From Parachlorella kessleri (taxonomy: Eukaryota > Chlorophyta > Trebouxiophyceae > Chlorellales > Chlorellaceae), in contig BBXU01001271.1 in NCBI GenBank assembly GCA_001598975.1, positions 1-41,259 of the forward strand: a stretch of DNA of 41,259 nucleotides, written 5' to 3'. The notes under the pieces were generated by a model. It had not been told where the DNA came from, made no database searches, and saw only the letters and a list, made by a program, of their open reading frames with translations. This document shows positions 1-18,046 of the stretch, piece by piece. A program made the translations under genes and the position numbers. How positions within the stretch are numbered: position 1 is the first letter of the stretch; each line of letters opens with the position of its first letter.

Positions 1-380
1 AGGGTGTTGTGGCGGGGGCGGGGTGAGACATGACGGCGGCATGACTAACCCTGCTAATAGTGCACTTTCGGCGTCTGTACCAGAGGCTTCCCTGCACTAC
101 TGGAGATTACTCATCCACCAATCATCAGTTCATCATGTATCATATAGGTGTATTACACCTCAGACCTGCTTGGCTGGACAACTGGCCTCTTGCTGTTCAT
201 GCTGTTTGCCCGCTGCCCATATGTACTGGCAATGTGCACTCGCCATACAGGGCGGCACAGCCTACTGTACAAAAGTCAGCCAGTTGCCGGCACAGGCAGT
301 GAGCCCAACTTCCACAGCTTTGAACAAGCGCAGAGATTCCGGTCAACCTCGGTTTACCAGGCAAAGGTTTAAAACCTTAC

Positions 381-384
381 CTGA

Positions 385-417
<33 letters not shown>

Positions 418-1622
418 GATCAGATCCTGTTTAGTCATGCCGATGCCGCGATCCCTGATGGTGATCATGGAGTTGTTCTTGTCAATGCTGATGCGGATCT
501 CCAGGTCCTGGTTCTCGCCCTCCCCTGCAAGGAAGGTGCTCCATTTGCCTGAGCACCTCCAGCCATCATGCCTGCTTTTCGAAGTTATACCACTGTAAAG
601 AGGTATCCCTCTGATCGATCACTGAAGGCAATCATGTTGGGGACAGTGGGGTCAAGCTTACAACAGAAGAAGGCATCTCCTGCACTGCTTACGGTTTGAC
701 AATGCAAGGCGGATGGCAGAAGTAACTGCTGAAAATGGAAATGCAGCACTGCTGCTGGTTTAGAACCTTGACAGCCAGCACAAGCCTAGCTACAAGCAAA
801 GATTTTGGCCTTACGCAGCTGGATCCCCTGACATGCAACAGACTTGTTAACCCGCTCGCCCAAGCAGCCAGTCACCCACCCAGTTGTGACTTGTCCGTGA
901 GGGAAAGGAATCGGATCTTGTCCAGAGCATCAGCAGCATTGGAAATCAGCTCCCGAAGAAAAATGTCCTTGTTGGAGTACAACGAGTGAATGATGATATC
1001 CATCATTCTGTTCACTTCAGCCTGGACATTAAGGTGCAGGGGTGTTGTGCTGTAAGCGCAACTTCAAATTCAGCAGGCAACACCTAGATACATAAACCAA
1101 AAGCCGAGCCCGTTGGTTAGCAGCCTTTGTCACAGCAAGCTGTGAAAGTTACAGTGCCCCGCCTGGTGCCAGGCCCTCGTAAGCCCTTCAGAGGCCCAGT
1201 GCCGACAACGTACATTGCTGGCATCTGAAAGTCGTAAGTTTCCACTTGCCTGGAAGGGCATAGTTTCAGCTCCGGGGCGGAACGCATGTGCCTTAGGTGC
1301 TGCGGCAGCAGTCCTGCACTTTGGGTAAGTGGTCTCACGTCGATACCTGCTGGTGCCAAGCCAAAGGTACCCAAAACAGACACCTGATAGACTGCAGGCA
1401 AAGTGCGCGGGTATGCAGGGTTGTATGGCTCACCCCTCCTCTGATGTCAAGTCACCGCAACGGCCACCTGCAGGACAAGCTATAGATAAAATGTCACAAT
1501 TGGAGACATCAACATGTTCGGGAGAAAAATAAGTGGCACTAGTATTGTTACGGACCGGGCAAGCTGCTGATCAGCGCGCATGCCACGAGGAGGGGCACCG
1601 CCCACTTCCTAGCGTTTGCCAT
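381..1622 (-). CDS. HSP90B: ER-type HSP90 (GRP94/endoplasmin-like), 5' part
   Basis: ATP-dependent chaperone of the ER lumen; only the first three coding exons are in the window: 1622-1552, 1049-880 and 524-381, with matching phases 2 and 1. Positions 1-380 look like intron and the gene runs off the left edge. Exon 1 encodes a signal peptide ([20 protein letters not shown]). Exon 2 gives the HSP90 N-terminal ATPase start, with [20 protein letters not shown] followed by [10 protein letters not shown] (Glu57 and Asn61 by my count, nucleotide-site residues). Exon 3 gives [12 protein letters not shown] and [11 protein letters not shown]. The RDRGIGMTK form is the ER paralogue's; cytosolic and plastid HSP90s have a different residue pair before GIGMTK. 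Only about ten residues separate the likely signal cleavage site from the ATPase domain, so the acidic pre-N region of other GRP94s is very short here. The family is clear; exon 1 rests on signal-peptide character plus exact phase. Confidence 0.88.
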
Positions 1623-1940
1623 GTTTGCAATAGCAGTATTCTGACAGGCCTTTGTTTTTGCCCACCCAGATCGTGGCAATGCACCAACGGTGGTGTTTTT
1701 TGACCCCTCTGTTCTGGAACTTCCTGCGCTGCATGCGACGACGTCAGTTCCCGCCTCCTTTGTCCTTGGGCTAGAAGACGCGGAGGTCTGTCCGCATGCC
1801 TTAGAACTGCTTGACTCACCGCCCCAATTATCTGGAGAGGGCCGTCTGCTCGTGCATTTGCATTCTTGTACACTTCCCTGAGCTTGCGGCTGAGAGAGGC
1901 ATTTGGGTCTGTTTTACGGACACACGGCTGCCAGGCAACT
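1623..1940. promoter_or_regulatory. Bidirectional promoter between GRP94 and BiP
   Basis: Only 318 bp separate the start codons of the divergent GRP94 (minus) and BiP (plus) genes, so both promoters and both 5' leaders must share this stretch. It contains a heat-shock-element-like triplet at 1711-1725, an ACGTCA bZIP core at 1741-1746 (TGACGT on the minus strand), a CCAAT at 1824-1828, and a weak ERSE-like arrangement on the minus strand (CCGTT, nine bases, CCACG; 1690-1672) in which only the CCACG half is perfect. No clear TATA box was seen. Function is inferred from position. Confidence 0.7.
1711..1725. promoter_or_regulatory. Heat-shock-element-like site
   Basis: Three adjoining 5-bp units gTTCt-gGAAc-tTCCt fit the nTTCn-nGAAn-nTTCn consensus with one mismatch in the third unit. 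The site lies about 215 bp upstream of the BiP start codon and about 90 bp upstream of the GRP94 start codon, where a heat-shock factor could act on both genes. Binding is untested. Confidence 0.5.
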
Positions 1941-9070
<7,130 letters not shown>

Positions 9071-12000
9071 GCTCCTGGCTGGGCCCCTTGACGAGCCAGC
9101 CTGATTTGATTATGTGTTTTGTGCTGTGTGTGCCAGTGTGTGTTCCTTTTCCTGGGGAGGACGGTGGTGCCCCTCGGCCTGTGTGCCAGTGCGGTTGGGC
9201 CGCGGGGGCCAGCTCCCTGGCTCGAGCAGCCGGGTAGCAAGATGTCCTGCCTGCTTCTTGCCGTCCCTGTTAGGTGGCTAGCCTGCATCATTCCGTCGGC
9301 CTGGCAATGACGGTAAGCCTGCGTGGGGGCGGCCTTTAGGCGCCTCTTCTTCAGGGGGCAATGTACCCAAGACTGATCTCTCTGTCAAAAGCCAGGGCAG
9401 CGAAAGTGAAACTAAGGTCGCTGCGCAAGATAGTATACATTTGAGCTTCATTCTCAAGGTAGCACAGTAGCCCAGCACAAGACATCGAGCAACCCCCGCT
9501 ATGAGCATCCTGCTGCTGTCCTACTGGAGGGCAGTCATCTGCCCACACCTCAAGTTACAGCTGTTACAGGCTTGCAACCTGAAGAGGTAAAAAATTGATG
9601 CGACAACTCCCTTTCGTGCATCCACCCATTTCCTGCTAAGCACACTGCGACTCAGAAGAAGCTCACAACCACACTGTTATTCATCCTTAACGGTGTACAG
9701 CTGATGTTCTGAGCATCCACTGCATGCCGTTTCCTTATGGGTAGTCTGGCACAATGTCAAGAGCTGGGCTCCAAAGCATCATGTTGAATTTGGTACAGGT
9801 GGCAGGCGATGCGAACAGACAGGAGGTAGGTGAACCTGCCTGACAAAGCTGTATGGATTAATGCTAGGTGTGCCTTGCCTGAGGTCTGGTGCAAATGTAC
9901 TGCTGCACTAATTGTACTGATCTGGTGTATGGGGAGCTGACAGGCATGCATGCCATGCAGCGCACGGCATCTGTTCGATTGCCTGTCTGCATCCCGCTCA
10001 ACTCCTGGGCACAAGCTAAGCGAGGTCTGCGTCCAATACATAGGTCTTACACGAGTTCAGCCCTGGATCAGGGATACTTTTCATCCCAGTCCCCACAGCC
10101 TAGGCAAGTGGCCCAAATCCGCTAAGTCCGGCAACCACACGTAGTCCTCTGTCAAAAAGGCCCAAATGGCCGGTGTAAGAATGCACTCAAGCAAAAGGAA
10201 GGCACAGCCTCCGCCCCATATCATATTGCAGGGGAGGGGCACAAAACATGCATGAAAGAGGTCTGTGAAAAACCGAGGGAGGGAGCGCACGTGCAAGACA
10301 GCACAACCACCTAGTGTGAGTGGCTGTCCGCATGGGCGCAACAAGGTTAGCATACCAAACAATGCAAGAGAAACCGCTGGGACCGGAGGCCAGCCACAAT
10401 GGCGCAAGTGCTCTAATGAAACAACAACTTGGGAGTTATGCAGCCCTTGTCCATGAGAGCATGGTTGGGGGCGGCCTCACAGGGCCGCTCCCTTTCACAC
10501 ATTTGCCTGACCGTTGGAAGGACAACTATTGCGGGGGGCGAGGAGCCAAGTGCCAAGCCTGGCAAGGAAGGTGCCAAGGCCAGTTGGGAGAGAGAAAGAG
10601 AGCAAACGATAGAGTAGTATTAAAGAAAAGCAGGAGGAGAGACACGCAATGGCAGCAGCACACAAATGGGCACTGCACCACCAGCTACTCTACCTTACTT
10701 ATAACCCATACCCTTCAGGGAAGAGTAGCCCCAAATAAAATAAATGTGTTCATATACGAGCTTGGTACGAAACCCCGCCGAGGTGGGATGAAATGAAGTT
10801 GCGGCGGCCGGGTTGGCCTCTCAAATTGCAGCACATGTACACACACCAAGACCCGACACATTGGGAACTGACACGGCTTGGGCCCCTGGCCAGCAGCGCT
10901 AATGTCAAGTTAGGCGGACGCGAACAAGACTGAGCCTCCTAGAGGGCACAGCCCACAAGAGCGAGATAAGGACGCAAAATGGCAAAGCCAAGCGAAATGC
11001 AGTCCTGTCCGAGGCACAAGGCACTCCCACTGAGCCCAGCAAGTACCCCCAAACACCAAACAGGCACGGCAGAGCCACACGCTGGGATATACCCTATGCA
11101 AAACATGAAACGGCGTTGTCTTGGGGTTAGTTCAGGAGGAGAAACAAACGTTTCTGAAGACACCCGGAGCAAAGGCAGCGACAGCATGTAAGGGCAACCT
11201 GCCACCAGGTAGCCAGCCTGGCACAGTCACACAAAGCGCCTAACACTGTGCCGTCGCAACGCTTGCCCACCGGGCGCCTCTTCAGGCAATATGATAGGGG
11301 AATCGAAAATCCGCACCAAAGCACGCAGCAACAACAACCAGCCCTGGGGCACAATTGTCATCGGAGGTGCATGGTGGGAGGCAGGCCGACCGCTTTGCAG
11401 CAGGACCTTTCCAAAACACAACTCGCCTCGCTTTTCCGGGACATACACACACTCTGCACTACCGCACGTGCCGCAATCCAGCAAAACACCCCGCCACCCC
11501 GGAACCAGCACCCGGGCCTCTCTCTCATCCAGCCGCACGCTGTTGCCCTCGTCCCCACAACAAAACTCTGTGCCCGCAAAGCAAGGGCCCACAGCCAAAA
11601 CTTGTGCGCCATTCTGGCACGACATTCCCCAGCGCCCACAACGATAGCGGCATGGCACGTGCCCGGTGCCCACCTCCCCAGCTCATCAATTTTCTTCTCA
11701 GGTTGTCGCTGCCACCTCCGCGGTTCTGGCACACTCTTTCAAGTCAAGCGCTCCCTCCTGGCCAGTCCCAGCGAGCAGCAAGCCGGCACAGTGTATGCAA
11801 CCTCCCAGCGTGCCTGCCTGGCAAAGCATGCTCATCACATCGACGCCGAAAGAGCAGCGTTGATGAGGTTCAGCAGGCTCCCGCTCTTGCGCAGCTTCAG
11901 GCCAATTGGCCCCCGCTCTGCAAAGCATGATGGCATACCACAGCGTACTCAGCAATCCAAGGCAGCCATAATAGGCGCAGCATACCCCAGACTACGGGTT

Positions 12001-12115
12001 TTGGCGCACTTACAAGGGGATGACAACAACCTAGCACTGTCCAGCCCAATGCTAGGACAGGGCTGGGCAGCTGAGCAGAGCAGCACAGATTGGACGACGC
12101 GGGATGCTGCATGCT
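9071..12115. other. No gene recognised between BiP and the APRR2-like gene
   Basis: This 3-kb gap lies between two converging genes. It should hold the 3' untranslated regions of BiP (first plus-strand TGTAA seen at 10174-10178, about 1.1 kb past the stop) and of the APRR2-like gene (minus-strand TGTAA at 12014-12010). Open frames exist on both strands, including a 1.2-kb plus-strand frame from 11248, but none shows a family motif, a convincing ATG start or splice-linked continuation. Confidence 0.6.
12010..12014 (-). terminator. TGTAA polyadenylation signal, APRR2-like gene
   Basis: The sequence TTACA on the plus strand reads TGTAA on the transcript strand, about 100 nt past the stop codon. 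TGTAA is the common poly(A) signal of chlorophyte nuclear genes. Confidence 0.4.
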
Positions 12116-14645
12116 TTACAGTCCCTCACCGCTACGAGCATCGTCGCCATCAAGGAAGCCGTGTGGAATGCACACGCTGTTGGTGGCACCAGCCGTGGCG
12201 ATGCTGGAAGGGGTCAGCGTCACAACAGTGTCCTCGTCACCCGACTGCAGGCAGAAAGAGTGGAGGAGAGGCCAGAGGTGTTAGGCACGCCTTTCGAGAC
12301 CTGAAGCATCCGGCACAAACCGACCGCCTCCCGTCAACAGATTCTGCACGGATGCAAGGACTCAAAGCTGTGTGTGCAATGGTAAAGGCACACGCCGGCG
12401 ACGGAAAAGTTGCGGTTTTTGGACAAAAGGCTCCAAAATGCCGACGGCAATGATCCTGCAACCTTGGCGGCACCTGTCATACTTGACTTATTTGCAGTGG
12501 TGCTGCATGTGGCCCAAGCGCAGCGCAGCAAACAACTTGGCAGTGTAACGATGCATGTGCATACAGCACTCACCGAGGAGAGCGACATGTGGCTGGTGCT
12601 AGGCACGCTGGGCACAAAGCCAGCGGGACAGGGCGCTGGCGGCACCGGCGCCTGGGCCGGCAGCGGCGGGGGCGCCAGAAGTCCGCCTACCGGGGTGCCC
12701 CAGACGCACCCAGGCTGCAGCTGTGGCCAGTGGGAGGGAGGCGGCACCGGTACCTAGAGGGAGGCAGCGAGTCACAGCCAAAGTCAAAGCCAGGGTGTAT
12801 GGACAGGCCAAAGCCGCCGCAATAAGCCCTGGTCAAAGGCTACTCCACCCAGGTACCGCCACCAGTTTGCTGCAGCCTGGCGCCACCTGCAATATGCGTC
12901 AATATGCTCCCAAGTCACATTTGCACGGCACTTTAGCTAACCCAGTAGGAGGACCAGGAGGAACACATACCACGGTATGGACCAGTGTACGACTACCCCG
13001 CAACTACCACCGCCACTCACCAGGGGCCCAAACGAGCTGGGCTTGGTCGCCAAGGGCGGCCGCGGCGCGCCGCAGGCGGAGCCAAACCCGTCCTGGCTGC
13101 CGTCACAGCTGTCGAAAGACGCGCGCGCCATGGCATCCCCCATCGAGAAGTCGGTCAGGTCCCTGATGCTGCCCAGCGACGCCACCGAGATGGCGTCCAG
13201 CTCGTGCGAGTCGCCGATGGTGGGCGTGGTCGGCGAGTCTAGGCCCACAGAGCCCGTGCGCGGCTTGCTGCGGAGGCTGCACAGCTCCAGCGGCACGCCG
13301 GCAGACACCTGCTGCGTCAGCGGCGCGGGCGCCTTGTCCGCGCCGGCGTCGTAGAAGGAGGTGCGCTGCATCATGCGGCGCACGGAGTGCTGCCAGATGT
13401 TCCTGCACCAAGGGGGAGCGGGCAGTAAAATCTCAGGAAATCAGAATCTAAGAAAAACACCCCAGCTGTACCACACAGTTTCGCTGCAAAGGCTGACGCC
13501 AAGAAATGCAGCTCCATCAGCAGCCACCGTCCCCGGCCGCCAGCCGACCCCCCCCCCCCCCCTTTCTTGACAAGCAGCGCAGGACAGAATTTATGCGCCG
13601 CCGCCCCTGCCAACGCCATCTTTGTGTTATTTGCCACCCCGGCAGCTCACTTGAGCTTGAGCAGCGACAGCGGCTTGTCCAGCCAGTCCACAGCCCCCAG
13701 CTTCACCGCCCTCAGCACATCCCCCGTCGTGCTGCACTCCGACATCAACACCACCGGCGTCTCCTCGAAGGATTCGATAAAGGCGCGCCCTGTGGCCTCG
13801 TCCATCGCCACCAGCCTGGCCTGCAGAGATGGGGCAGCGGCGGGCAGGAAGCTTCTGGAAGGCTGGGGGGACCACAAAGCCAGCGCAGCTCCCGCAAAGA
13901 GGATGCGACACACCAGCAACAGCCCAACTTGTCATTCCTCGCTGAGAGATACTGGGGTTGCCAGGTTCTATAGAGAAAGCCAACGCGAGGGAGCAGCGCT
14001 TGAGCTTTCATGCCCAGGTTGGTCGACAGCCTTTACAGGAGGGCTATGCCAGCAGGCTTGTTCATACTGCCACCGAGCTGCCTGGTCATTGCCCCCAGCC
14101 AACCCTCACCTCTGCTAGCACTACATCGAACTGGCAAACCCCGCTTCTGCAGCAGGACAAGGCCTCCGTGGCGCTCCCGCAGGGCGTCACTGCACAAGGT
14201 GTAGGGAGGCAGAGTCTCCGATCGGCAATTGTGGCAACTCCGGACGACCCAGGGCGAGGCGCTGTCTGCAGGCACTCATCAACACAACATGGCCCCGCTC
14301 CAAGGATGACCTCCAGCGTCAGGTACCAAGCCTAACCTGCATAGTTGAGGTCTGGCTGTCGCAGCTGGGCTTCAACATGGTGTCTGCTATGGTCCTGATC
14401 CACCAGCAGCACCCTTAGTCCCTGCAAGTGCAGCGAGCCAGCCGAACTCCACGTTGGCCGTCATGGGAGCTTACTGGAGAGCAATAACGGCTGGAGCAGG
14501 GTCCGGTCGTGCCTCTAAGTAAACATGGCCTGCCAAGCCAGTGCAGGAGGGGAGCAACTACCGCGACAAGTGCCGAGCAGAGCCGCAAAGGTTTTGGTTT
14601 GCCCACCTTCGGAAAGTTAGACGAGATTGAGACCTGAGAAGCCAT
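12116..14645 (-). CDS. APRR2-like pseudo-response regulator without GARP domain
   Basis: Seven exons, 341 residues: 14645-14607, 14421-14337, 14189-14110, 13820-13651, 13402-13021, 12714-12574, 12244-12116. All junctions are GT-AG and in phase. The N-terminus (NFPKGLRVLLVDQD) and the end of the receiver (GAVDWLDKPLS..LKNIWQH) match the plant APRR2 (GLK-related) receiver closely. The phospho-acceptor Asp is replaced by Glu (FDVVLAE), and the second residue of the acidic pair is Gln (VDQD), while the Ser (LMSEC) and Lys-Pro (DKP) positions are kept; phosphotransfer is therefore unlikely. A Ser/Asp-rich linker and a Pro-rich tail with VWGTP, reminiscent of the plant tail, follow. The MYB-like GARP DNA-binding domain expected between them is absent, and the 306-nt intron there encodes none. 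It may act through protein contacts. It lies downstream of GUN4 on the same strand. Confidence 0.85.
13548..13562 (+). repeat. 15-bp C tract
   Basis: A run of 15 C inside the intron between exons 4 and 5 of the APRR2-like gene; a homopolymer with no assigned role, and a place where assembly errors are likely. Confidence 0.9.
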
Positions 14646-14745
14646 GGCTGGACTGCCAGATCGAGTACTCCCTCCTCTGCCACACCCGAGCTCCTCGCCA
14701 GGTCACCTCTGGCAGTTCAGATAGCTATAGGGGGGATGTGACCGC

Positions 14746-15117
14746 CTAGGACAGCTGGGGTCTGGGCGTTTGAGGGGATTGGACTCTCTGGGCAACCCGC
14801 GGGTTGGAGGGAAACGACCGTGGACGCTTTCGCAAAGTGCTCCGATCGAAGATACGTTGGAATTGCAGGAAATCCACGGCACGGGTCTCCAGTCGTCGGG
14901 TGCAGTTTTCGCTGCCTTCTAGCAAAGCTGAGCCAGCATTTTCATCCGAGTATACCACAGCATCAGCCGCCACCGCCGCCACGCCACTTCCCGTGTCCGT
15001 TGGTGGGTCGTCAAGGGGGCTGTTCCCTATGACGGTGGCAGGCTTTGCGAACAGAGGAGCAGTAGCGGCCTGAGTTTTGAGCGTGCCTTTATTGACCGTG
15101 TGAGGCAACGGGACCAT
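14746..15117 (-). CDS. Small ORF or upstream ORF of the APRR2-like gene
   Basis: A 123-codon ATG-initiated frame lies on the same strand between GUN4 and the APRR2-like start codon, ending about 100 nt upstream of that start. No family is recognised. The product has an Ala/Val/Asp-rich middle and a basic Arg/Pro/Ser-rich C-terminus. If the APRR2-like transcript starts upstream of 15117, this would be a long upstream ORF able to reduce translation of the main frame. It may equally be a chance frame in the leader or in the GUN4 3' region. Confidence 0.25.
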   Translation of the reverse strand: MVPLPHTVNKGTLKTQAATAPLFAKPATVIGNSPLDDPPTDTGSGVAAVAADAVVYSDENAGSALLEGSENCTRRLETRAVDFLQFQRIFDRSTLRKRPRSFPSNPRVAQRVQSPQTPRPQLS

Positions 15118-15235
15118 GAACGGGACCTGAGAAGGTAGAGGGGTGAACCCTACTGACGGGGCTGGATGTGCCTTTATCCGTTCCTAGTTTCCAAGGCAAC
15201 CCCTCCTCAGCCTTCCCTTCCAATATGTCAACACA

Positions 15236-15240
15236 TTACA
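15236..15240 (-). terminator. TGTAA polyadenylation signal, GUN4
   Basis: TTACA on the plus strand (TGTAA on the transcript strand) lies about 455 nt past the GUN4 stop codon, a usual 3' UTR length for green algae. Confidence 0.4.
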
Positions 15241-15693
15241 GACTGGTTGCACTCCACTGTTTGCACACCAGAGTGGTGACCTGGGCTAGTCTTCACACAC
15301 CTAGAGGTGGACTTGGCAGCAAAGCGCAGTCACGATTTCAACACCCAAATGGAAGACGACTTTGCAAGGAATATCTCCTGCAGGTAAATGCCATATAGCA
15401 CAACCTTCGTGCATTCATACTGAGCTGGCACAATTATGCTGGGCATGCGTTGCTTAGGCCTGGGCACAGATTGTGAACTTAGATGGCTCTGCCAAGCCTG
15501 ACAGCACCCATAATTTATACACTGGCCCAGTATTCCATCACACGGGAAAGGACGTAGAACAAGCCTATAGTATTCCGGCAGTCAAGTCGCCTCCAGCAGG
15601 CTGGCCCCCACGCCTCCTAGCTACAACGCACCACTACAGAAGCGGACACACTGTCTCCACTGTCTCAACTCCGCTCAGCCAGCCCCGGTATGC

Positions 15694-17751
15694 TCACTTC
15701 ATCCAGTCGGGAGTCGCGCTGCTGCCTTTGGAAGCGGCCAGCTGCTCTACCACTGCAGGGTGCTCAAGTATTGCCTCAAATAGCCGGGTGCCCCGCAAGG
15801 CATTGGTCAGCGGCAAGTGACCCTTGGGCGCATCCTCCTTGTAGAAAAACTCCGTGGGCCACTTCCTGCAAGCAAACGCAGCGATGCTGTGAGCAGGAGC
15901 AGACAGGAAAACGAGCTGTCTGACCACTGTGCAAGCAGACCTTGTCTTACAGCATCACGCCACTCAGGCATTGCCGGCCCTTTAACTCTTTCAGAGGGCC
16001 AAGTCTCATATTTGCACCACCAGGCAGAATTGCCTCGTGGCTCAGAAGCACGGCCAGCGAGGTGGCCAGGCTGCATGTACCCAGGCCCCTACACCTGTTA
16101 CGTCTGGAAATTGACAGGTGTCTGGAACGCAGACAGGCGGCGCCCAATGCACTGTCTCAGCCTGCTTGATGGGCAGCCCTAGGCTATTTGTGAATCACCT
16201 TGCAACGGAGACCATGCCAGGCCCACCGACCCCATCCGGCCAACCACTCAGCCCTGATAAACCCACCTGTACACATTGTTTTCCCCCTGCACCCAGTCTA
16301 TAGCCTTGAAGAACTTGGGCCACATTTTTCGGTTCTGGATCCACAGCTCCCGCTGCAGCAGCCAAAATGCAAGCCTTTAATAGATTTCGGTTGCCCACCA
16401 GCTGCTGTCAATTGGCAAGGCGTGCCGTTGCTTGATGGGCTGCCCTAGAAACCCTCAAGGGCCAGGTACCTTGAGGAGCTAGCATACACCATCAGCCTAC
16501 CCTGCCCATCGCATCTCTCCAAATAGCAGCAATAGCAATACATATGCTCCGCTGCACGCCACAGCCGCATGTAGTATGCATTTCAGTCGGGGCCACCACA
16601 CCTGCACGCTATAACCAAACCGGCCATTGCTGGCCGCCCGCCACAACAAGTCCATGGTCTTCATATCAGCTGCTGGGATGGATGACACCTCCGAAAAGTA
16701 CACCCAGCCTCGCTTCTGCGCTGCGGCCCCTGCATTCCGGAGCAGTCATGCTATGCAAGGCACTCCGAGGGGAAGTAGGTGGGTCGGCCTCAATGCTGCC
16801 TTTGCCATAATGTGCTACTGCCCGCTAACTCATTTGATAGGTGGTGCAAAACATGCAAGAAAGAGAGGCAGCGGCACATTATGGCGGCAAGTATAGCCAC
16901 CCTCCCGACAGCAAACATTGGCAAGGGAGCTCATGTGTGTGGCTGAGCCTAGCATACTGGATGGCACCCAGAACATGTGACCATCAGCCACCAATAGAGG
17001 AGACTGAGCTCTGACCAGCCACCCCACGGGCCCCAAAGCTTACCTGCTGCCTCAATTAGCTTTGCCCGCTGCTCATCCTCTGCCTCCCGCCACTGCCCCT
17101 CCTTTAGCAAGTCCCGCAGCTTGGTATAGTCCACACCAGCCTGAATACAAATATATAAGCGTGCAAATGTTGTTGCTGTTGTTGTTGTTGTTCGAGCTTC
17201 GTTCAAACTAGAGCCTAGGTGAGGTGCAGACAACAGTCAAGCTGCAAAACTTGGCTTGCTAAACACAGGTAGCCGACGGACTTGCCGCTCGGTCTGCAGC
17301 CGATGGTCAAGTATGAGGAACTACTCCACCACCCCTTGGAAACTTGGCAGAGGCAGATGGCAAGGGAGAGCGAGGACCGGTTAAGGAGGGCGCAGTGTGC
17401 ACATGGCTAAGGACCGCTGCCCACAGATATTAAAACGAAATGAAGCTACTGCCAGGTGCTCGCTCTGTGCCACCCTACCTCTGACTCCAGTGCCACGTCA
17501 TCGATGGTGGGCAGGTTAGACTGCTGTGGGCTGCTGGGAGAGAGGGCTGGTCCGTTCAGGCTTGGACCCTTAGGACCCAAGAGACTGCTCTTGCTGCTAA
17601 ACAGTCCCTTGCTGTCAAGGCTGTTAGCCTGCACTACCACTCTGCTTCGAGCAGCACTTCTGTGCACACACGTAAGCTTTGCGGGCGACGAGGGCTTCTC
17701 GTGCCTGGCGCTGAGCCTGCTGCCAGTCGCGGCCCCCAGTGAGAGTTGCAT
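15694..17751 (-). CDS. GUN4: GUN4, tetrapyrrole-binding activator of Mg-chelatase
   Basis: Five exons, 251 residues: 17751-17479, 17140-17044, 16729-16602, 16352-16267, 15865-15694; all GT-AG and in phase. GUN4 binds protoporphyrin IX and Mg-protoporphyrin in the plastid, stimulates Mg-chelatase through CHLH, and links tetrapyrrole status to nuclear gene expression. Exon 1 (residues 1-91) is rich in Ser, Ala and basic residues, as a chloroplast transit peptide should be. The rest is the GUN4 domain: [20 protein letters not shown], then [40 protein letters not shown], and KWPTEFFY with [20 protein letters not shown]. Length agrees with algal GUN4 (about 250). The ATG at 17751 is the first in frame; upstream in-frame codons begin only with GTG. 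The APRR2-like gene lies downstream on the same strand and MED17 is divergent upstream. Confidence 0.95.
17168..17192 (+). repeat. Imperfect GTT trinucleotide repeat
   Basis: A short (GTT)n run with one interruption, located in the first GUN4 intron just upstream of the exon 2 acceptor (reads as AAC repeats on the gene strand). A simple microsatellite. Confidence 0.8.
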
Positions 17752-18046
17752 GGTGTGGCCGCGGTTGCTGCCGGCGAACACCCGAGGACGAGCGGGCTTG
17801 AGAGTGTGTCAGGCACTTGGATATCAACGTATTGGAGAGCTGAGCCTAACCAAGGGCCTGTTTGCACTAGTTTAAAGATCCCATTAGCCGAAGATAAAAT
17901 GGCGGGCATGGACACAGCAGGCACAGCTTCAGCGCGCAGAGTTCTTGTTGGGCGTCCCCAAGCCATACTCAGGAAACGAGACTGTATCCAAGTGTTCGTC
18001 ATCACACCACCATGGTATCCGGGCTTGGCCTGCGTTAGCCCAAACA
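17752..18046. promoter_or_regulatory. Short divergent intergenic region GUN4 / MED17
   Basis: 295 bp separate the GUN4 start codon (minus) from the MED17-like start codon (plus), so the promoters and 5' leaders of both genes must lie here or overlap. No TATA box or clear regulatory site was picked out by eye. Confidence 0.55.

Noticed and set aside
11227..11673. 148-codon minus-strand frame downstream of the APRR2-like gene
   Set aside because: No motif, no ATG-supported splice continuation; most likely 3' UTR or intergenic sequence.
11248..12453. 401-codon open frame on the plus strand
   Set aside because: It begins with GTG, has no family motif, and runs antisense through the last APRR2-like exon; composition fits a chance frame in GC-rich DNA.
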